DNA from: Nitrosomonas sp. Nm166
Lineage (GTDB): Bacteria; Pseudomonadota; Gammaproteobacteria; Burkholderiales; Nitrosomonadaceae
Length of the DNA stretch: 64,000 nt
NCBI RefSeq assembly: GCF_900112825.1
Contig: NZ_FONE01000010.1
Location: forward strand, 1-64,000
Direction of reading: 5' to 3'
Positions 8,227 to 16,464 of this stretch are shown here, one piece after another; position 1 is the first letter of the stretch, and each line of letters opens with the position of its first letter. The notes beneath the pieces were generated by a model that worked only from the letters and a program-made list of their open reading frames with translations, was not told the DNA's origin and did not search any database. The position numbers were made by a program, and so were the translations under genes.

Positions 8227-10350
8227 TTAAAACACCACAATGCGTACACGTACACCACCAAATACATTGAGCGGCGGACCAGGTTCAAAATAGCGCCCGA
8301 ACGCAGCATTGATCCGGGTATTGGCGTTGTATTGCGCATCGAACAGGTTATTGATACCGACAAACACGGAACCTTCAATCCATTTGCGTTTCGTCTCCCA
8401 GCCCAGCAGCAGTTGCCCCAGGTTATAAGCATGGTTGGTCGCGGTATTGGTGTCATTGACAAAAAACTCACCGACGCGCTGCACATGAATTTGCCCATAA
8501 AAGCCGAAAGGATGCGCATAACGCACCAAGCCTTCCCAGCGATGCTCAGGAATATCGGGAAATACATTGCCTTTCAGATTCACGTCATTGATCACATATT
8601 TCTCAAATTCAAAGTTGGAATAGGTGTAGCTGACCTCGCCGCGCAGGCCTTTCCATTCCGGGGTAGCTAAACGGGTTTCTACGCCAATTCGGCGCGATTG
8701 TCCGGCATTGCGAAAAAATGCCCTGCCTGGTGATGAGGGCAATTCAAATGGCGTAATCTCATCCCAGGTGCGAATAAAAAATATCGCCGTATCATATTGA
8801 AATCCGGCCGAATTGCCGCGGAAGCCGAGTTCGTTGCTCAGTGATGTCTGCGCATTCAGATTCGGATTGAATCCGCCTCTGCCGGCCGGATTATTGATCA
8901 ACTCGGTAGTGGTGGGCGCTTCAAATACCGAAGCGACATGCGTATAAATCTGCTGCTGTTCCGTGAGGTGATAGACCAACCCAGCCGAGCCGCTGGCCTG
9001 CGATACCGTTCGGGAGCCGGATTGATTGCCGTCGGTTTTAAAGGTGTCTTTCACCTGATAATGCAACCAATCCCAGCGGCCGCCGATGACCAGATCGAGT
9101 TTATCCAGAATGTTCCATTCATTGCGGAAGAACGGTCCAACGCTTTGTACGCGCTCGATTTGACTTAAATTTAGTGCACCTCTTAAACCAAAATTGTTAT
9201 TGAAACGCTGCCGGTTATCATTCTGTATGCCGTAATCGACGCCGATCAGGAAACGATTAGGTCGCTGAAACAGAATATGGTCGTTGACAAACTGCACCAT
9301 CAACCCGCCTACCCAGCGATCAAACTGTACTTGCCCACCATCAAAAAACTGCAAGCGATTTTGGAAATCACGGTGCAGCAAGTGTGTGGTGACGGTAAAC
9401 TCTTTTCCCGCGGAAGGCCTATTGCGGAAACGCACGCCCATTTCTTCCTGCCGGATTTCTTCACCGGCGTTGTATTCCACATTGCGTGCCGAAGCCTGTC
9501 TGGGATTGTCGCGCACTTCCGCGCTGGTTAAAGCCCCTGGATCCTTGGATAACGGAGAATAAAATTCTCGGAACACCAGCATCAGGTCAGAATTGCTACT
9601 TGTCTGGAAATTCAGTTTGGCCTGGGAGAATGTATTCTGCATCGCGCTATGATCGCGCCAGCCATCTTGCTGCAAATGCGAGCCGAAAATACCGTAACCG
9701 AACTTACCATGGCGGCCGCCCACAAACAGCTCGGATTTTAAGTAATCAAACTGACCAAACACCTGGCGCGGCATGACGACGAATTTTTCCTGCGGTGCTT
9801 CGCGCGTGGTAATGTCAATCATGCCACCCGAAGCATTGCCGTATAGTGAAGCGGAAGGTCCGCGCAGAATATCCATGCGTTCAATCAACGAAGGATCAAT
9901 CGTATCCAATTGTGTTTGCCCATCCGGCAAGGTCTGCGGAATGCCATCTACGCGCATTTGAATGCCACGCACGCCAAATGGAGAGCGTGCGCCAAACCCG
10001 CGGATAGCGATGCGCAAATCCTGTGTAAAGTTAAACTGGTTCTGGAAGAAAACGCCAGGAGTACTGCGCGCGAATTCATCCAGCGTGGCGCCGGGTTGAA
10101 AGCCTTGCAGCGCATCGCGCTTAATCTGCGTAATACTGTTCGGAATCTGTGATGGTGAGCGCTCACTGCGGGTTGCGGTGATGTTGATGGCATCGAGTAT
10201 GACGGGTTTTGATGTATCAGATTGTTGTGCCCAAGCAGGGCATGCAATTACAACGAAACCGGCCAGAATGGTTAAGTAATTGAGCGAAATAGAAACCCAG
10301 CCGAAATAACACTGGTGAGTGATGCTCGATGGTGCTTTAACAAAAGACAT
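8227..10350 (-). CDS. TonB-dependent outer-membrane receptor
   Basis: The 707-aa product is an outer-membrane beta-barrel for energy-dependent uptake, probably of a ferric siderophore or other metal chelate. A signal sequence ending CPAWAQQ (~35-42) precedes a TonB-box-like stretch (DAINITATRS), the plug domain (RIAIRGFGARSPFGVRGIQ, DGIPQTLPDGQ, ERMDILRGPSASLYGNASGG) and a long barrel with alternating aromatic strands. The chain ends in VRVRIVVF, the terminal Phe expected for BamA-dependent insertion. The N-terminal ~20 residues before the hydrophobic core are longer than usual, so a downstream start is possible. It is divergent from the SGNH gene across 131 bp that include a palindrome. The ligand is not predictable. 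Confidence 0.88.
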   Translation of the reverse strand: MSFVKAPSSITHQCYFGWVSISLNYLTILAGFVVIACPAWAQQSDTSKPVILDAINITATRSERSPSQIPNSITQIKRDALQGFQPGATLDEFARSTPGVFFQNQFNFTQDLRIAIRGFGARSPFGVRGIQMRVDGIPQTLPDGQTQLDTIDPSLIERMDILRGPSASLYGNASGGMIDITTREAPQEKFVVMPRQVFGQFDYLKSELFVGGRHGKFGYGIFGSHLQQDGWRDHSAMQNTFSQAKLNFQTSSNSDLMLVFREFYSPLSKDPGALTSAEVRDNPRQASARNVEYNAGEEIRQEEMGVRFRNRPSAGKEFTVTTHLLHRDFQNRLQFFDGGQVQFDRWVGGLMVQFVNDHILFQRPNRFLIGVDYGIQNDNRQRFNNNFGLRGALNLSQIERVQSVGPFFRNEWNILDKLDLVIGGRWDWLHYQVKDTFKTDGNQSGSRTVSQASGSAGLVYHLTEQQQIYTHVASVFEAPTTTELINNPAGRGGFNPNLNAQTSLSNELGFRGNSAGFQYDTAIFFIRTWDEITPFELPSSPGRAFFRNAGQSRRIGVETRLATPEWKGLRGEVSYTYSNFEFEKYVINDVNLKGNVFPDIPEHRWEGLVRYAHPFGFYGQIHVQRVGEFFVNDTNTATNHAYNLGQLLLGWETKRKWIEGSVFVGINNLFDAQYNANTRINAAFGRYFEPGPPLNVFGGVRVRIVVF

Positions 10351-10401
10351 GCCGACGCAATTAGTTTGCTGATTGTTTAAAATATGATCTTTTCAGAAGG
10401 C

Positions 10402-10420
10402 CATGATATCGGTAATCATG
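10402..10420. promoter_or_regulatory. inverted repeat between divergent genes
   Basis: CATGAT and ATCATG form a 6-bp inverted repeat around 7 bp, followed by a similar CATGATTGCGATTATG. They lie about 50 bp upstream of the TonB receptor start and 62 bp upstream of the SGNH gene. This is where an iron- or substrate-responsive regulator might bind. It does not match a classical Fur box closely. Confidence 0.3.
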
Positions 10421-10481
10421 CCATGATTGCGATTATGCTGATCAGTATGAAGATAAAAATACAAAAATAAATTCTGCGAGA

Positions 10482-11291
10482 ATGGCTAATCAAACAGATA
10501 AAAATATTCAGTTACATCATTTAGAAAATCGAATTATCCTGCTCGGCGCAAGCAATCTGACTTTATCGTTACGCCTCGTTATCCATTTAATGCAGCAGCG
10601 GTTGGGTAGTCCGAGCGAAGTTCTGGTGGCTTCCGGGCATGGTCGTGCGTACGGGGTATTCAGCCAAATGCTGTTGCGCGGATTGCCGGGGATTGTTGCC
10701 AGTGGATTATGGCGGCAACTGGATGTGATGCAATTACGCCCATCTTATGCTTTGCTAACAGATATCGGTAATGATATTTTGTACGGGTTGATGCCAGAGC
10801 AAATTCTGCGACAGATGGAGTGGTGTATTGAGCAATTACAGCAACAGTCTGCGCAGATTGTGGTGACTAATCTGCCGATGGCTTCGATTGAAAGTTTGTC
10901 CAAATCTCTTTACACACTCTTTCGCAATATTTTTTACCCATTTTGCCGGTTGTCCAAGGAAGAAACGCTAAGCCGCGCCCGAGCGGTGTATCAAGGGCTC
11001 ATCGATATGGCAGCGCGGCGGCATTTCAAGCTGTATGAACAGAAACCTGTCTGGCTTGGGTCGGATGGCATTCATGTACATTACTGGAAACGACGAGCAT
11101 TTTATGAGGATATTCTTGCGCAGTTTTCCCTAACCGATAATAGTCATATGTGCATACAGAGCAAGGAGGAATTATTGCTAACCTGGCAGCGGCGGTCACA
11201 CTTTGCCTACAAAACGATCTTGGGACGAGAAATACACTGCCCGCAGCCGAGCGGCCGGTTAGCGGATGGCACAACGATCTTCAAGTACTGA
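10482..11291 (+). CDS. SGNH/GDSL-like hydrolase
   Basis: The 269-aa protein has the block order of SGNH hydrolases: LLGASNLTLS (nucleophile region, Ser ~25), GHGRAYG (~53), TDIGNDILYG (Asn of block III ~95) and WLGSDGIHVHYWKR near residue 190, which supplies the C-terminal Asp and His. No signal peptide is seen, so it may be cytoplasmic. Substrate is unknown; an ester or acyl group is typical. The stop lies 116 bp before the ketosynthase start and, with the following ACP, it could belong to a small acyl-modification unit. The start has only a weak ribosome-binding site. Confidence 0.6.
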   Translation: MANQTDKNIQLHHLENRIILLGASNLTLSLRLVIHLMQQRLGSPSEVLVASGHGRAYGVFSQMLLRGLPGIVASGLWRQLDVMQLRPSYALLTDIGNDILYGLMPEQILRQMEWCIEQLQQQSAQIVVTNLPMASIESLSKSLYTLFRNIFYPFCRLSKEETLSRARAVYQGLIDMAARRHFKLYEQKPVWLGSDGIHVHYWKRRAFYEDILAQFSLTDNSHMCIQSKEELLLTWQRRSHFAYKTILGREIHCPQPSGRLADGTTIFKY

Positions 11292-11406
11292 TCAATGGTT
11301 GATGCTAGTAGCAGGTTTGACAGCCCATTCGGCTTTCAGTATATTCATAGCGCTGTCAAGAATGCTTTTAACGATATCCTGCCTAAAATCCTCTGTTCAG
11401 ACTTAT

Positions 11407-12624
11407 ATGCGTGTAGTTGTTACTGGAATGGGTATTATCTCACCGATCGGTACTGGCATTGAGCAGTTCTGGAATGCAGCGATCAATGGAACGAGTGGAA
11501 TAAGCAACATTCAATGCTTCGATGCATCCGGCCAGCGTTCGCGAATCGCCGGTCAAATTACTGGATTTGATCCTACTGCTTTTCTTTCAGCCAAACAGGT
11601 GGAACAGACCGACAGATTCACACAACTGGCGTTGCGCGCTGCCAACCTGGCGCTGGAAGATGCTGGTGGACTGGAAGGCTATGAGCCACGGCGTCTGGCC
11701 GTTAGTCTGGGCTCTGGCATGGGTGGGTTTTCAACGTTTGAATCCTCTGCGGCGCGCAAATTTCAGAATAAGTCCGCACCTCCTTTTACTGTTCCCCGCA
11801 TCATGGCCAATTCCGCTGCTGCCTGGATAGCGATTAAGCATGGATTGAAAGGAGCGAATTTGACATGCAGTACGGCGTGTTCTTCGGCAGGCAATGCAAT
11901 TGGCATGGGGCTCGATCTTTTGCGTACAGGAAAAGCAGATGCCGTAGTTGCCGGTGGTGCGGAAGCATGTGTATTGCCACTGACTATGGCTGGTTTTGAA
12001 GCATTGCTTGCGTTATCCACTGGCTTTAATAACGATCCGATGAGTGCATCACGGCCTTTTGCCAAAGGTCGCGATGGTTTCGTGATGGGGGAAGGCGCAG
12101 GCATACTGATTCTGGAAAAAGAAGAAGAAGCGCAGCGGCGCGGCGCAAAAATCTATGCCCGGCTTGCCGGCTATGGTTGCACCTGCGACGCAACACACAT
12201 CGTGGCACCGGATATGGACGGGCAGGTAGCAGCCATGCAGGCTGCCATTGAGGATGCCGGCATGACGCCAGATAGGGTGGATTACATCAACGCGCATGCG
12301 ACTTCCACGCCATTGGGAGATATTGTAGAAACGAAGGCGATCAAGCAGCTTTTTGGAGAGCATGCGCCTGAAATTGCCATCAGCGCCACCAAGTCGCTGA
12401 TCGGACACACTATAGGTGCATCGGCTGCCATTGGCAGCATTGCCACTGTCATGGCATTGCATACGGGTACGATACATCCCACCATCAACCTTATGGAAGC
12501 GGACCCCGAATGTGATCTCAACTACACGCCCAACCAGGCTGTTCAGAAAAAAATACAAACCGGTGTATGTAATGCATTCGGATTTGGCGGCAATAATGCC
12601 AGCCTCATTTTTACAACCCTCTAA
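11407..12624 (+). CDS. beta-ketoacyl-ACP synthase II (FabF family)
   Basis: The 405-aa protein is a condensing enzyme that extends acyl-ACP with malonyl-ACP. The Cys-His-His triad is complete: Cys158 in STACSSAGN, His297 in NAHATSTPLGD and His334 in IGHTIGASAA, with Lys329 in ATKSLIG. The frame continues upstream to 11266, overlapping the SGNH gene, but homology starts at MRVVVTGMG, so the ATG at 11407 is chosen; no strong ribosome-binding site precedes it. It is followed after 23 bp by an acyl carrier protein. The housekeeping fab cluster (fabD, fabG) is not here, so this pair may be a dedicated second ketosynthase/ACP set. Confidence 0.9.
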   Translation: MRVVVTGMGIISPIGTGIEQFWNAAINGTSGISNIQCFDASGQRSRIAGQITGFDPTAFLSAKQVEQTDRFTQLALRAANLALEDAGGLEGYEPRRLAVSLGSGMGGFSTFESSAARKFQNKSAPPFTVPRIMANSAAAWIAIKHGLKGANLTCSTACSSAGNAIGMGLDLLRTGKADAVVAGGAEACVLPLTMAGFEALLALSTGFNNDPMSASRPFAKGRDGFVMGEGAGILILEKEEEAQRRGAKIYARLAGYGCTCDATHIVAPDMDGQVAAMQAAIEDAGMTPDRVDYINAHATSTPLGDIVETKAIKQLFGEHAPEIAISATKSLIGHTIGASAAIGSIATVMALHTGTIHPTINLMEADPECDLNYTPNQAVQKKIQTGVCNAFGFGGNNASLIFTTL

Positions 12625-12647
12625 AAACCACAAGCACAAAATCAGAC

Positions 12648-12902
12648 ATGGACACAGCAGAACTCGAAGCAAAAGTGATAGCGTTTATCGCCTCAAAAGT
12701 TGAGAATGCGGATGCTTCCAAGATAACTACCGCCTCCCAGTTTGAAGAACTCGGACTCGATTCCCTGGATACTGTTCAACTTCTATTTGATGCGGAAGAA
12801 ACCTTTGGTGTCCGCTTTGACGGCGATGAAGTCAAGAATCTTCGCAGCGTGGGGGATATTGTTGACTATATCAGCCAGCATCCGCCGGCGAGTTCGTCGT
12901 AG
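12648..12902 (+). CDS. acyl carrier protein
   Basis: The 84-aa protein has the ACP four-helix pattern with the phosphopantetheine-attachment motif GLDSLDTVQLLFDAEE (Ser39). The acidic helix II follows, and a helix III-IV region RSVGDIVDYIS completes the fold. It carries acyl chains on a 4'-phosphopantetheine arm, probably for the ketosynthase 23 bp upstream. Helix II differs from housekeeping AcpP (VQLLFDAEETFGV instead of VELVMALEEEF), which supports a specialised role. A broken paralogue of its C-terminal half lies at about 14020-14159. Confidence 0.9.
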   Translation: MDTAELEAKVIAFIASKVENADASKITTASQFEELGLDSLDTVQLLFDAEETFGVRFDGDEVKNLRSVGDIVDYISQHPPASSS

Positions 12903-13072
12903 AATTGTAAATTACATTATTTTAGAAGCTTAATTGTAGTTGGGCTGAGGGTAAGTAGCGAGCTATGCAAATGACAAGATGACGTGAGCATGATTATAGG
13001 GTAACAGCATGGGTGGTTTCGGCCCGAAGGTGAATGTATTCCTTAGAGACCAACGATAAGGGAAATATAAAA

Positions 13073-13681
13073 ATGTCTGATCTTTTTATTTCAATTGGGG
13101 AGTTGCTGTTTAAACTCGTAACTACTGGATTTGCAGGATTTCGGGAGAATCGCAAAAGTTTCTTTGAGACGCATTTGGAGCCGATACATGTGCAAATGAG
13201 TTCGATTCATAAAGATTACACAGATGCGTTCAAGGAAATTGAGAGTCGTCTAAGAAACAACACGCGGCCAACCCAAGAGCTTTTAGAGTTTCTTAAAGAG
13301 CGTCGGCGCGACTATGAATCGGAACGTACATTAGCTCGAAACCTTGCTAATGAATTGCAAAAGATCAGAAACCGTGGCCTTAGTGACGACAATTGGAGTG
13401 TCGTTGAAGAGTACTGTAAGACTATCGTCAATTACTTCAATGTGGGCAACAATATGGACGGAGTCAGTGGCTTTTCGTGGTTCACAGACTTTCTTTACAT
13501 CGTTGAGAGAAACTGCAGAAATGAGCGCAGGCAAGACATCTGGTGGACGACTAGCATTGGCGGCTGCGATCCGCACCAGGAACTTCTAGAGGCAGTTCAG
13601 GCAGTACGAACTGATGGACTTCCGAAGGCGTATGAGTCAATGGCTAAACAGTATGCGATCGTGCGGGCCCGCTTACTTTAG
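13073..13681 (+). CDS. hypothetical helical protein
   Basis: The 202-aa protein is not recognised. It begins with a short amphipathic/hydrophobic stretch (FISIGELLFKLVTTGFAGF), then long charged helices (residues ~35-110) with coiled-coil character, and a C-terminal part with Trp and Cys residues (FSWFTDFLYIVERNC, DIWWTTSIGGC). The frame opens at an ATG at 13034. The ATG at 13073 is preferred because AAGGGA lies 9 nt upstream of it. It sits between the intact ACP gene and the hydrolase/ACP chimeric pseudogene. Confidence 0.6.
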   Translation: MSDLFISIGELLFKLVTTGFAGFRENRKSFFETHLEPIHVQMSSIHKDYTDAFKEIESRLRNNTRPTQELLEFLKERRRDYESERTLARNLANELQKIRNRGLSDDNWSVVEEYCKTIVNYFNVGNNMDGVSGFSWFTDFLYIVERNCRNERRQDIWWTTSIGGCDPHQELLEAVQAVRTDGLPKAYESMAKQYAIVRARLL

Positions 13682-13684
13682 TTT

Positions 13685-14159
13685 CTGTTGGTGGTGATCC
13701 TATCAGGTTTGTATGCATCAGAAATTCGTTAGTAGGCCTTATCCTCGCTGGAGAGAAGGAAGTCATATCGATTAATCCGATGGTAATGGGTTACTGATTT
13801 TACCGCACTTTCTTCATCAGAACTCATCAAAGCGCGAGCTTGAGTGCTGCTGGTTCACGGCATGAATAAATATGTCGAGCTTTATGACAAGCGGCCCATT
13901 ATTTTGCGCTGCAGTTTATTTTTCCGGGTTTCGTTTTTTATAATCATGGTCTTTCCAATCCGTATTGCAACAAACGGACCTGGCGTTGGGGCTATGGTGC
14001 AGACAGAGGTCAGCGACGCTTTCCTGGATACCGTCCAATTTCTGTTTGATGCAGAAAAAATCTTTGGTTATCAGTTCTGAGGGAAACGACGAGAGTCTCC
14101 GCAGAATGGGCGATATTATTGATGATATCAGGCAAGCATCCCCATCGGTTTTATCGTGA
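13685..14159 (+). pseudogene. chimeric pseudogene: alpha/beta-hydrolase fragment joined to ACP 3' half
   Basis: Bases 13685 to about 14015 align by eye with the first ~350 bp of the intact alpha/beta-hydrolase lipoprotein gene at 19064. Shared blocks include the segment from the signal region to the CTGCTGGTTCACGGCATGAA stretch and CATGGTCTTTCCAATCC. The frame is broken by many substitutions, indels and stops. From about 14020 to the TGA at 14157-14159 it switches to the 3' half of the ACP gene at 12648 (CTGGATACCGTCCAATT onward). The attachment serine codon TCC reads TTC here, and a frameshift follows. No functional product is expected. Confidence 0.75.
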
Positions 14160-14273
14160 AATCAGTATGCTAAGCAGATCAGGAATATTTCATCCTGAAA
14201 ATTCTTGATGTAATATAGAACGACATTCCGAAAGTCCAATTCTAGCTAGAATCTCTAACCAGAGGAGGTCGTT

Positions 14274-14936
14274 ATGCGAAATAAAATTCTATCGTTCCTA
14301 TTGGCGGCGATATTGACTTTAGGCGGGTGTGCATTCATTCCCCCGGAAGCACCAGAACTTTCAGCCCAGCTTGGTGCCCGCATATCGGCTCTTGAGTCGG
14401 CTCACATTCGACTGCTACAAGAATTTTTCCTGGAGAAAAGACGAAGAATCGATGACTTCATCCAGCAAACGTGGGTTCCCGTGTTTGCTCAGGAATTTTT
14501 TGGCGATGCACGGGTTGATGAAGTATGGCAGCAGGTAGTGCGATCCCGGGATCCCAAGGAGCGCTTGAAGTTCATCACGCTGGTTGGTCCAAAATTACAG
14601 GAAAAAATTAATCAAAAGCGCATCGAGCTCATTCAGCCGCTCGACGAACTAGAAACAACCCTAAAAAACAAGCTCAAGTTCGAATATGATCAAGTCCGAG
14701 CGATCAATAACACGCTTACGGCTTTCCTTCAGTCGGCTTCCAAAGTCGAAGAAAACAGAAAGCGCTACCTCGACATGATCAGAATCACCGACAAAGAGGT
14801 AGACAAATTTGTCAACGAAACAGATCAAGCAGTCTCAGAATTAGTGGACGCCTCACGAAATATTGAAGACCGGATAAAGAATGCGGAAAAATACCGCGAG
14901 AAAATCAAAGAGATTCTCGACAAACTTCGCAAATAA
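14274..14936 (+). CDS. lipoprotein with long coiled-coil region
   Basis: The 220-aa product starts with a lipoprotein signal peptide: LSFLLAAILTLGGC, with lipidated Cys at ~19. The mature part is almost all charged helix with strong heptad character from ~100 to the end. A GAGGAGG ribosome-binding site lies upstream. It should sit at the inner face of the outer membrane or on the inner membrane. Function is not recognised. The stop is 10 bp before a second small helical protein, so the two form an operon and may work together. Confidence 0.75.
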   Translation: MRNKILSFLLAAILTLGGCAFIPPEAPELSAQLGARISALESAHIRLLQEFFLEKRRRIDDFIQQTWVPVFAQEFFGDARVDEVWQQVVRSRDPKERLKFITLVGPKLQEKINQKRIELIQPLDELETTLKNKLKFEYDQVRAINNTLTAFLQSASKVEENRKRYLDMIRITDKEVDKFVNETDQAVSELVDASRNIEDRIKNAEKYREKIKEILDKLRK

Positions 14937-14946
14937 AGGAGTGATC

Positions 14947-15231
14947 ATGGCAATAGACTGGGACAAATTTCAAGGTGAACTGGATAAACTGATTGATGAA
15001 GCAGGCGACAAAACCGATGAGAAGCTGGCAGGAAAAATTTCAACCATCACCCACCTGACGGACGAGGAGGTTAAGAGACTATTTCCTGACCCTGCGGATG
15101 TAAAAAAACTTGCCGAGTTGATGGAAATTGTCAAACGGGAAGGTGATCGAAACAACAAAATCAACCAAATTGTTACCAATGCGGAAGAATTTGGAGGAAT
15201 CATTCTTACCCTGATGAGCAAGTTTGTGTAA
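14947..15231 (+). CDS. small helical protein, partner of the lipoprotein gene
   Basis: The 94-aa soluble protein (MAIDWDKFQGELDKLIDEAG...) is acidic and predicted helical. It has no signal peptide and no recognised motif. The frame is open further upstream inside the lipoprotein gene, but AAAGGAGTG directly before the ATG at 14947 fixes this start. Spacing of 10 bp from the lipoprotein stop implies co-transcription and possibly translational coupling. Confidence 0.75.
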   Translation: MAIDWDKFQGELDKLIDEAGDKTDEKLAGKISTITHLTDEEVKRLFPDPADVKKLAELMEIVKREGDRNNKINQIVTNAEEFGGIILTLMSKFV

Positions 15232-15532
15232 TGGGAACTGCAGGTTTTTTTCAATGGAATGATTAAAACAGAAGTTAACTCAAGAACTCGGATTGAGGCT
15301 TAACGTTTAGCTTTTTTATCTGATACTGAAGAACTTTCTTTGAAGTCATCCGCCGGTAGTTCGTCATGAAACCCGGTACTGATTAAGATTCGGTTGGTTA
15401 GAAGTCACACAGATTAGAGATATACCTACCTGATACAGTAAGCAGGGTTTATATTTATGAATCTAATGGATGCTAGCCCGCAAGCGAAGGCTGGATGTGG
15501 ACTATACTCTACTCCAACGAAAAGGAGTTCCT
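15232..15532. other. intergenic region with a short ACP-like remnant
   Basis: No gene is supported in these 301 bp. Bases 15347-15369 resemble the last codons of the ACP gene (CATCCGCCGG followed by AGTTCGTC), with one indel. This may be a trace of another duplicated ACP 3' end. A TATACT at 15503-15508 could be a -10 box for the downstream PfpI gene, but no good -35 is seen. Confidence 0.35.
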
Positions 15533-16252
15533 ATGGCTAGGACAAACAGAATTCTGATCATCGTCACTAATGCTGACGAGTACGAGAAGGTTGGCTTTAG
15601 AACGGGGTTGTGGTTAGGCGAGCTGACCCATTTTTACGATGTCGCTGAAGAGGCTGGGTATCAGATGGATATCGCAAGTCCCTCAGGTGGTAAAATTCCT
15701 CTCGACCCGGAGAGCCTGATCATTTCAGAAGTAAGCCACACAGTTGGCATGGGAGGCTCCGTATCTCAGCGGTATGAGAATAGGGCCTACATGAACCTGC
15801 TGCAAAACACGCCAAAAGTATCGGAATCGAATGTCGCCGCTTACGATGCCATTTACATGACAGGCGGTCATGGCGTCATGTTCGACTTTCCTAAGAGCGC
15901 CGCGCTAGCGAAGTTGACGGTTAAATTCTACGAATCCAACAAAATCATTGCCGCTGTGTGCCACGGCCCTGCAGGCTTACTGGAAGTGAAGCTTGGCAAC
16001 GGCGATTCTTTGATTAACGGTAAAGCTATCACGGGCTTTTCGTGGAGGGAAGAAGAATTGGCAAAACGGGACCATGCGGTTCCATTCAACCTTGAGGCGG
16101 AACTGCAAAAGCGCGGCGCTAAGTACAGCAAAGCATTGTTGCCCTTTGGCTCGCATGTTGTGGAGGATGGTCTTCTGATTACCGGTCAAAATCCCCTCAG
16201 CGCTCATGATGTCGGAAAAGCGGTTGTCAAAAAACTGCAAGAGGCACCATAA
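15533..16252 (+). CDS. DJ-1/PfpI superfamily protein (Hsp31-like)
   Basis: The 239-aa protein belongs to the class I glutamine amidotransferase-like DJ-1/PfpI family. The nucleophile elbow is AAVCHGPAGLL with Cys143. The TGGHGVMFDFP motif and the N-terminal Glu in LWLGELTHFYDV complete the usual pocket. Family members act as glyoxalase III, deglycase-like or protease/chaperone proteins, and the exact activity cannot be chosen here. The frame opens earlier (15470), but AAAAGGAG ending 7 nt before the ATG at 15533 decides this start. It is monocistronic. Confidence 0.85.
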   Translation: MARTNRILIIVTNADEYEKVGFRTGLWLGELTHFYDVAEEAGYQMDIASPSGGKIPLDPESLIISEVSHTVGMGGSVSQRYENRAYMNLLQNTPKVSESNVAAYDAIYMTGGHGVMFDFPKSAALAKLTVKFYESNKIIAAVCHGPAGLLEVKLGNGDSLINGKAITGFSWREEELAKRDHAVPFNLEAELQKRGAKYSKALLPFGSHVVEDGLLITGQNPLSAHDVGKAVVKKLQEAP

Positions 16253-16464
16253 TTCAAAGAAAGACGCCAGGTTGCTCAGGCTGACGGACACGGTTTAATT
16301 CTCGTTTAGGATGAGGCCGGAATGCAAGGAGGGTGCTGTGAAATCACAATCTCGGTATTTGATTTTAGCTGTAAAAGTTTAATTTGATCGATGGTTAATT
16401 GAAAGGTCAAATTTTGCATAATGATGTATTGCAGTCTAACCGCTGGCTCAAGTCCAGGCTTGGA

